Source of the DNA: Bacillota bacterium
GTDB lineage: Bacteria > Bacillota > Clostridia > UBA1381
Length of the DNA: 10,245 nt
Direction: 5' to 3'
Assembly: GCA_021203665.1 (NCBI GenBank)
Contig: JAJQAT010000063.1
Coordinates: 1-10,245, forward strand
The notes under the pieces were generated by a model. It was given only the letters and a program-made list of their open reading frames with translations. It did not search any database and had not been told where the DNA came from. This document shows, piece after piece, positions 5,461 through 10,245 of the stretch. The first letter of the stretch is position 1, and every line of letters begins with the position of its first letter. Position numbers and translations under genes: made by a program.

Positions 5461-7186
5461 TTTCATCACCCTCCTCCAACTGCTCCTGCGAGCTGCATAT
5501 TTCTCTGTAAATTTCACAATTCTTCACAAGCTCCTTGTGCGTGCCGATTCCTACGATTTCACCGTCGTCCATAACGGCTATTCTGTCGGCGTCCTTTACG
5601 GAATTGACGCGCTGTGACACGATTATCACCGTTTGATTATCCGTGCTTTCCTTTATGGCTCGGCGCAAAGCCGCGTCGGTCGCGTAGTCAAGCGCGCTGG
5701 CGCTGTCGTCAAGAATAAGTATCGGCGATTTTTTAACAAGCGCACGCGCTATCGTAAGACGCTGCTTCTGTCCGCCGGAAAGATTGTTTCCTCCCTGCGA
5801 AACGTGAGTTTCAAAGCCGTCCTCCAGACGGTCTATAAATTCCGTTGCCTGAGCAATATCCGCCGCCTCGCGCATTTCCTCCATCGTCGCGTCCGCCTTT
5901 GCCATACGCATATTATCGGCAACAGTTCCCGAAAACAGCGCCGCCCTCTGCTGTACCACCGCCACCAAGGAGCGCAAAGCCTCCTCGCTGTAATCGGCTA
6001 TGCTTACGCCGTTTATAAGCACCTCGCCGCGCGTCGCGTCATAAAAGCGCGGGATAAGGCTTATAAGGGTCGTCTTGCCGGAGCCTGTACCGCCGATAAT
6101 GCCGAGAGTCTCGCCCTTTTTAACGGCTAAATTTATATTGTCCACCGCGGGAATTTTACTTGTGCCGTAGGTCAGCGAAGCATTTTTAAATTCAACCGCG
6201 TTGTCCGATTTGTCCGCCGCGGCCGCCGTTCCATATTTAATAGCGGGCTCGGCGGCAAGAACCTCGCTTACTCTGAGCGCCGAGGCGTATGCCTTTGTAT
6301 ACAAAATAACAAGGTTCGCAACGATTATCATAGCGTTTAAAATCTGCGTGATGTAGTTTATAAACGCTATAACCTCGCCCTGCGACAAATTACCCGTATT
6401 TACGCGTATTCCGCCGAAATAAATAACCGCGATTGCCGCAAGATTCATAATTATCGAAGTGAGCGGATTCGTAAGCGCGGCGATTTTTCCCACGCGTATC
6501 GCGGTATCGGCGTAATCCTTATTTTTATCGTTAAAGCGTTCCTTTTCGCGGTGTCCGCCCGCGAAAGCGCGGATTACGCGCACGCCCGACAGGTTTTCAC
6601 GCAGCACAAGAGTGAGAGAGTCGAGCTTTTTCTGCACCGATTTATACAGCGGCACCGCCTTGAACATTACAAGAAACAGCACCAAAATAAACAGCGGTAT
6701 AACAATCATAAAAATAATCGATAATTTCAAATCAATCATCATAGCCATAATAAGTCCGCCGACGCACAAAAACGGCGCGCGGATTACAAGCCGTATAAGC
6801 ATCGCCACCGCCGACTGCAGCTGATTCACATCGCCCGTGATACGGTTTATCAGCGACGGCGTGCCGAATTTATCAAGCTGAGTAAAGGATAAGGTTTCTA
6901 TTTTTTTAAACATCGCGTTTCGCACGTCCGTGCCGAATCCCTGAGAGGCTATGGACGCGCTGTATTGGCATATATACGCGAACATAACGCCGAATGTGGC
7001 GATTACAAGCATAACTATGCCCATTTTTATAATATAATCCTTATTGCCCGCGTTTACGCCGTTATCGATTAAAAGCGCCATAAGCGTGGGAATAAGCAGC
7101 TCCAATACCGCCTCCGACAGCTTGAAAAACGGTCCTATCGTAAGCTGCAAGCGGTACGGCTTTAAAAACGGAAATAATCGTTTCAT
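5447..7186 (-). CDS. ABC exporter subunit with degenerate ATPase residues (heterodimer partner A)
   Basis: A half-transporter of 579 residues: six-helix export domain (about 15-305), then an ATPase domain (about 331-560). Walker A GGTGSGKT (365-372), Q-loop Gln412 and LSGGQ (469-473) are intact. Walker B ends in LILDD, so Asp494 replaces the catalytic Glu, and the switch His is Gln525 (IIVSQRVNS). This is the pattern of the non-catalytic partner in heterodimeric exporters such as TM287/288, LmrCD and BmrCD. The C-terminal tail is strongly acidic (EEGDENEEG), and its codons supply the ribosome binding site for the next gene. ATG 7184-7186 follows a weak site (AGAGGTG, 13 bases away). The promoter at 7231-7259 precedes it. 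Assignment as the asymmetric partner is confident; substrate unknown. Confidence 0.93.
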   Translation of the reverse strand: MKRLFPFLKPYRLQLTIGPFFKLSEAVLELLIPTLMALLIDNGVNAGNKDYIIKMGIVMLVIATFGVMFAYICQYSASIASQGFGTDVRNAMFKKIETLSFTQLDKFGTPSLINRITGDVNQLQSAVAMLIRLVIRAPFLCVGGLIMAMMIDLKLSIIFMIVIPLFILVLFLVMFKAVPLYKSVQKKLDSLTLVLRENLSGVRVIRAFAGGHREKERFNDKNKDYADTAIRVGKIAALTNPLTSIIMNLAAIAVIYFGGIRVNTGNLSQGEVIAFINYITQILNAMIIVANLVILYTKAYASALRVSEVLAAEPAIKYGTAAAADKSDNAVEFKNASLTYGTSKIPAVDNINLAVKKGETLGIIGGTGSGKTTLISLIPRFYDATRGEVLINGVSIADYSEEALRSLVAVVQQRAALFSGTVADNMRMAKADATMEEMREAADIAQATEFIDRLEDGFETHVSQGGNNLSGGQKQRLTIARALVKKSPILILDDSASALDYATDAALRRAIKESTDNQTVIIVSQRVNSVKDADRIAVMDDGEIVGIGTHKELVKNCEIYREICSSQEQLEEGDENEEG

Positions 7187-7230
7187 AATTAAATTGTAAC
7201 ACCTCTTTTGTGAAGAATTTTGCTTTATTT

Positions 7231-7259
7231 ATTTTACCACCAATATGAAAATTATTCAA
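7231..7259 (-). promoter_or_regulatory. promoter for the ABC exporter operon
   Basis: On the minus strand, TTGAAT (7254-7259) and TAAAAT (7231-7236) are separated by exactly 17 bases. A start near 7224 gives a leader of about 38 bases before ATG 7186. It lies in the gap after the Amidase_6 gene stop, which lacks an evident terminator, so some read-through from upstream genes is also possible. Confidence 0.7.
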
Positions 7260-7274
7260 CCGAAATTTTTTATT

Positions 7275-7760
7275 TTACTCTCCGACATCGGTTATATGCA
7301 AAGGACGTATTTCGATATATCTGTATGTGGACAGCGGGCGGCAGTCCGAATCATTGGAATGCGCCGCGACCAAAATGCCGTCGGGCGTTCCGTTTCCGGC
7401 ATCCACCACAACCGGCGTATGGTCAAAGCGTTCCCGCTCCTTAAATTTCAGCTGAATTATATCTCCGTCCCTAATCTGCGCCAGGTCGGTTTCAACGGCG
7501 CGCGGTCCCGCGCCGCGGTTTGTCGTCAGAAATCTATACAGCTCGTCAACTCCGGTCCATGCCGGAGCGCGGTCATTCACCGAAATATAATACCAGCCGT
7601 ATGTCGGCGTGTAGTTCATGACACCGCTGCCGGCATAAATGCACTGCGACGCGAAATTGGTGCAGTCGCCGCCTATATCCGAAAAATCATAATAGGCGGG
7701 ATTTCTGCCGTATGCCCATCTCTTTGCGTAAGCGACTGCCGCCGCTCTGTTATATTCCAT
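7275..7760 (-). CDS. Amidase_6-domain cysteine hydrolase-like protein
   Basis: A 161-residue protein that is essentially a lone Amidase_6 (putative amidase) domain. It opens with EYNRAAAVAYAKRWA (2-16), then NPAYYDF and the nucleophile segment GDCTNFASQC (31-40) with Cys33. His114 in FDHTPVVVD and HSND (134-137) are candidates for the rest of the active site. The domain is usually found in secreted or cell-wall proteins of Bacillota, but here there is no signal peptide, membrane helix or wall-binding domain. ATG 7760 is preferred because GAAGGG lies ten bases upstream; TTG 7778 and ATG 7769 overlap or crowd this site. It sits between alkD and the exporter operon, 58 bases after alkD. Substrate and location are unknown; cell-wall peptide amidation or cleavage is a family-based guess. 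Confidence 0.85.
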   Translation of the reverse strand: MEYNRAAAVAYAKRWAYGRNPAYYDFSDIGGDCTNFASQCIYAGSGVMNYTPTYGWYYISVNDRAPAWTGVDELYRFLTTNRGAGPRAVETDLAQIRDGDIIQLKFKERERFDHTPVVVDAGNGTPDGILVAAHSNDSDCRPLSTYRYIEIRPLHITDVGE

Positions 7761-7788
7761 AAATATCATTCCCTTCAAAATACGTTAC

Positions 7789-7794
7789 ATTATA
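7789..7794 (-). promoter_or_regulatory. possible -10 box before the Amidase_6 gene
   Basis: A perfect TATAAT on the minus strand, placed to start transcription near 7781, about 20 bases before the ATG at 7760. No good -35 hexamer is found 16-18 bases upstream (an A-rich run occupies that place), so this is only a weak candidate. Confidence 0.3.
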
Positions 7795-7818
7795 TAATAT
7801 GGAATATTTTTTTTGCTG

Positions 7819-8556
7819 TCACATAACAACGTGTCTTCCGCGCGGACGGTTATTTTTTAACCTCGCCGCCGTTTCCTTGTCCTCCTTTGAAATCCTGTTC
7901 GATTCGCGGATTTTTCTCACCGCCATATTTTGAGTCGCGTCATTCAAATTATTATTTTCAAGGAATTTCATTGTTTTATCGCGGCATTTTGCCGCGGCTG
8001 TCGCAATAAGCCAAGCCTGCATCATCTGCAAATAATAAAAATCCGAATCGACCGAATTTACGCGGTCAAGCACGGCATCGATATATTCATCGGTAAGATA
8101 AAAGTCGAGCAGGCACTTAAAGCCGAAACGCGCAATCCAAGGATTTTCGTTATATATGAAATATTCTGTATCGCCCCAAAATTCCGGCAGATATTTTTTC
8201 AATCCCTTAAACGATACTATGTCGCAGGTTTCCCAGCTCGTAATCTTACCCGCGTACGCCTTTATATATCTTAGCATTTGCGGATAACCGCATTTTATCA
8301 GCGACATCACCATGCCCTCGAGCATAATTTCCTCGCGGCATATTCCCTTGTCGCATTTCAAAAATTCCGCGTAATTTCCCTTTACAATTTCCTTTGCCGC
8401 CGCGCGCAGTATCGGCACACGCACGCCGAACGACGCGCCGCCGCCAGGCACAAGCGAGTCGGCGAATTTTTTGTATTCGCCGTCCGCAAGCGTTTTTAAA
8501 TATTCAACAAGCTCCGTATAATCCCCGCTTGTCCAGGAATCTCGTTTAAGCTCCAT
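7819..8556 (-). CDS. alkD: AlkD-type DNA alkylation repair glycosylase
   Basis: A HEAT-like all-helical DNA glycosylase of the DNA_alkylation family, which removes N3- and N7-alkylated purines without flipping the base. The 245-residue protein keeps the four functional positions known from B. cereus AlkD (Trp109, Asp113, Arg148, Trp187): Trp108 and Asp112 in SWETCD, Arg143 in NPWIARFGF, and Trp182 in QMMQAWLIA. Asp112 is the catalytic acid by this alignment. The C-terminal tail is basic (KNNRPRGRH), suiting DNA contact. ATG 8554-8556 has AAGGAGA four bases upstream; the longer TTG-start reading has no site and runs through a terminator hairpin. It lies downstream of putP and 58 bases ahead of the Amidase_6 gene. 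The hairpin just before it suggests attenuation or read-through expression. Confidence 0.9.
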   Translation of the reverse strand: MELKRDSWTSGDYTELVEYLKTLADGEYKKFADSLVPGGGASFGVRVPILRAAAKEIVKGNYAEFLKCDKGICREEIMLEGMVMSLIKCGYPQMLRYIKAYAGKITSWETCDIVSFKGLKKYLPEFWGDTEYFIYNENPWIARFGFKCLLDFYLTDEYIDAVLDRVNSVDSDFYYLQMMQAWLIATAAAKCRDKTMKFLENNNLNDATQNMAVRKIRESNRISKEDKETAARLKNNRPRGRHVVM

Positions 8557-8575
8557 AGCTTCTCCTTTATCATTG

Positions 8576-8604
8576 AAAAAGGGCCGGCACAAAGGTCAGC
8601 CCTT
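8576..8604 (-). terminator. intrinsic terminator between putP and alkD
   Basis: On the minus strand, AAGGGCUG (8597-8604) pairs with CGGCCCUU (8579-8586) around a ten-base loop, with one G-U pair, and runs into UUUUU (8576-8580). It is well placed to end the putP transcript. The T run ends 19 bases before the alkD ATG and 8 bases before its ribosome binding site, so it could equally act as an attenuator of alkD. Confidence 0.75.
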
Positions 8605-8681
8605 GAAATACAGGCAAACACCGCTCGGGTTACGCTTCCGCTTCCCATAGGTGATACGGTTCAAATTTTACTTCATACGCG
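8605..8681 (-). other. putP 3-prime UTR / possible structured alkD leader
   Basis: A 77-base stretch between the putP stop and the terminator stem. On the minus strand it contains CACC, GGG, CCC and GGUG in an order that allows a nested stem (about 8618-8654) around a GC-GGAA-GC core. I recognise no known riboswitch consensus. No convincing -35/-10 pair is present. Whether it is a passive 3-prime tail or a regulatory leader cannot be told from one sequence. Confidence 0.3.
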
Positions 8682-10220
8682 TTAAATATCCGCCGTCTTT
8701 ACCGATTCAAACTCCTTGACAACCTCCTCGGAGGGCGCCTTTGTCGCAAGTGAAACTATAAAGATAAGCGCGAGCGATATGATAAATCCGGGAATAATCT
8801 CATATGTGGTGAATATTCCGGGTAAGCTTTCGCCCCATATCGCGGTCGGAACGTATGCCCACAAAAGCGCGACCGCGCCGCCCGAAATAACTCCGGCAAG
8901 AGCGCCCTTTTCGTTACAGCGTTTCCAGAACAGGCTGCACAAAATAACCGGTCCGAACGCCGCGCCGAAGCCCGCCCACGCGTGGGATACTATCTCAAAT
9001 ACCGATGAATCCTTATCAAGCGCAAGCAGACACGCGATAATCGCGATTACAAGTATCGTAACACGGCTTACTCTGAGCAAATGCTTTTCCGTCGCTTTCT
9101 TGTTTATAACCGTATTGTAAATATCCGACGCAAACGATGACGACGCAACAAGCAGCTGCGAATCCGCCGTTGACATAATAGCCGCAAGCACCGCCGCGAG
9201 GAATATGCCGGCAATAACAGTCGGGAACATATTTTGGACAAGCACCATAAACACCTTTTCGCCGTCCGCGAGCATACCGTCAGCACCCAAAACGCCCTCG
9301 GCAAGATTGCCCGACGCCAAAAGCTGCTGAAGATACGGATTCGCGAGAACACCCACGATAACCGCCATACCGAGAGTTATAACAACCCATACCATAGCGA
9401 TTCTTCTTGCCGGCTTGATGTCCTTTGAGGATTTAATAGCCATAAATCTTGTAAGTATATGAGGCTGTCCGAAATATCCGAGACCCCAAGCTATCGCGCT
9501 GACTATACTCATCGCTCCGAAGCCCTCTGTAACTCCGAGTGAAATATCGCCGAGCTGCGACCATTCAAAGCCGCCCGCGGTAAGTCCCTTATACATAAAC
9601 GCGGGCACTATTATAAGCGCGAGGAACATCAAGGTACCCTGGAAAAGGTCCGTCCAGCATACCGCCTTAAATCCGCCGAGGAACGTATATGCCGCAACCA
9701 CAACAACGCTCAGCACAAGCGCGGGCAAATAGCCTATTCCGAATATGTAATCAAAGAGCTTTGCTCCCGCCGCGAACATCGACGAGGTGTAAACCGTGAA
9801 GAATATCAGAATGAACAGTGCGGAAAACACGCTTAACACATTTGACTTTGAATGAAAACGATTTTTGAGAAAATCCGGAATTGTGATTGAATTTCCGGCT
9901 ATTTGAGTGTATTTTCTCAGCGGCTTTGCCACAATCAGCCAGTTGAGATATGTTCCCAACGCCAGACCTATCGCCGTCCACGCCGCCTCGGTTGTTCCCG
10001 CGCCCAAAAGGTACGCCGTTCCGGGAAGTCCCATAAGCAGCCAGCCGCTCATATCCGATGCCTGCGCGCTCATTGACGTTACCCATACGTTCATTTGTCT
10101 GTTGCCCAGAAAATAATCGGAATGCGACGAATTTCTCTTATAGAAAATAAATCCGACCATTATCATCGCAATGAAATACAGCAGCAATACTATGCCTTGA
10201 ATAATGCTTTGTGTTGTCAT
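8682..10220 (-). CDS. putP: sodium/proline symporter
   Basis: A sodium:solute symporter family (SSS) protein of the PutP branch, importing L-proline with Na+ across the cytoplasmic membrane. The 512 residues form many hydrophobic helices (about 13 expected). Hallmarks are SAQASDMSGWLLMGLPG (51-67), whose Asp56 and Ser58 match the Na+/proline site Asp55/Ser57 of E. coli PutP; GLGYFGQPHILTRFMAIK (246-263); and STADSQLL (350-357), where Ser350/Thr351 match Ser340/Thr341. The length agrees with E. coli PutP (502). ATG 10218-10220 follows AGAGGT about eight bases upstream. Its promoter is cut off by the right edge, apart from an AT-rich stretch. It is followed by the hairpin at 8576-8604. Proline may serve as nutrient or osmoprotectant; no putA or other proline genes are in view. 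Confidence 0.95.
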   Translation of the reverse strand: MTTQSIIQGIVLLLYFIAMIMVGFIFYKRNSSHSDYFLGNRQMNVWVTSMSAQASDMSGWLLMGLPGTAYLLGAGTTEAAWTAIGLALGTYLNWLIVAKPLRKYTQIAGNSITIPDFLKNRFHSKSNVLSVFSALFILIFFTVYTSSMFAAGAKLFDYIFGIGYLPALVLSVVVVAAYTFLGGFKAVCWTDLFQGTLMFLALIIVPAFMYKGLTAGGFEWSQLGDISLGVTEGFGAMSIVSAIAWGLGYFGQPHILTRFMAIKSSKDIKPARRIAMVWVVITLGMAVIVGVLANPYLQQLLASGNLAEGVLGADGMLADGEKVFMVLVQNMFPTVIAGIFLAAVLAAIMSTADSQLLVASSSFASDIYNTVINKKATEKHLLRVSRVTILVIAIIACLLALDKDSSVFEIVSHAWAGFGAAFGPVILCSLFWKRCNEKGALAGVISGGAVALLWAYVPTAIWGESLPGIFTTYEIIPGFIISLALIFIVSLATKAPSEEVVKEFESVKTADI

Positions 10221-10245
10221 TTTGTGATACCTCTCTTTTTATAAT

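Noticed and set aside
3739..7186. ABC pair as a toxin, bacteriocin or lantibiotic exporter
   Set aside because: No peptidase C39 domain, precursor peptide or modification enzyme is encoded nearby. The general heterodimeric exporter call fits all visible evidence.
8557..8592. N-terminal extension of alkD from a TTG at 8592
   Set aside because: It would translate the terminator stem and U run, and it lacks a ribosome binding site. ATG 8556 has AAGGAGA at good spacing.
8630..8685. Open frame ending VKFEPYHLWEAEA in the putP-alkD gap as a small protein
   Set aside because: No ATG, GTG or TTG start and no ribosome binding site precede it in frame. It overlaps the end of putP, so it cannot be supported as a gene from this sequence alone.
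10231..10245. putP promoter at the right edge (TATAAA on the minus strand)
   Set aside because: A start from this box would fall inside or right at the ribosome binding site, and the -35 region is outside the window.

Overview
The window looks like a chromosomal segment from a moderate-GC member of the Bacillota, probably Clostridia. Supporting signs are AGGAGG-type ribosome binding sites, TTGxxx/TATAAT promoters with 17-base spacers, a YkpA-type ABC-F ATPase, a heterodimeric multidrug-type ABC exporter and a PutP symporter. This is inferred from gene families and signals; no rRNA or other marker is present. Eight protein genes fill almost the whole window, seven on the minus strand and one (a class I glutamine amidotransferase-like hydrolase) on the plus strand. 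No gap exceeds 300 bases, and I saw no tRNA, rRNA, CRISPR array or insertion sequence.

Region 1 (1-2857, minus strand) is a tight operon read right to left: a YkpA/YbiT-type ABC-F ATPase, a divergent ThyX-fold protein, then dihydrofolate reductase (folA). Consecutive genes overlap by 11 and 4 bases. The ThyX-like protein aligns with flavin-dependent thymidylate synthases in layout and in its C-terminal arginines, but the family signature segment is rewritten. It is also coupled to DHFR, which classical ThyX enzymes do not need. This pair is the best candidate for unusual biology here.

Region 2 (2858-3735) holds a divergent intergenic region with two overlapping promoters whose -10 boxes lie one base apart, then a PuuD-like peptidase C26 gene on the plus strand, then a strong bidirectional terminator.

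Region 3 (3739-7275) is a two-gene operon for a heterodimeric ABC exporter, driven by a clear promoter at 7231-7259. One subunit has canonical ATPase residues. The other carries Asp for the catalytic Glu and Gln for the switch His.

Region 4 (7275-10245, minus strand) carries putP (sodium/proline symporter), a terminator-like hairpin placed just ahead of an AlkD-type DNA glycosylase gene, and a small Amidase_6-domain protein without a signal peptide. The hairpin leaves no room for a promoter before alkD, so alkD expression may depend on read-through. The putP promoter lies beyond the right edge.
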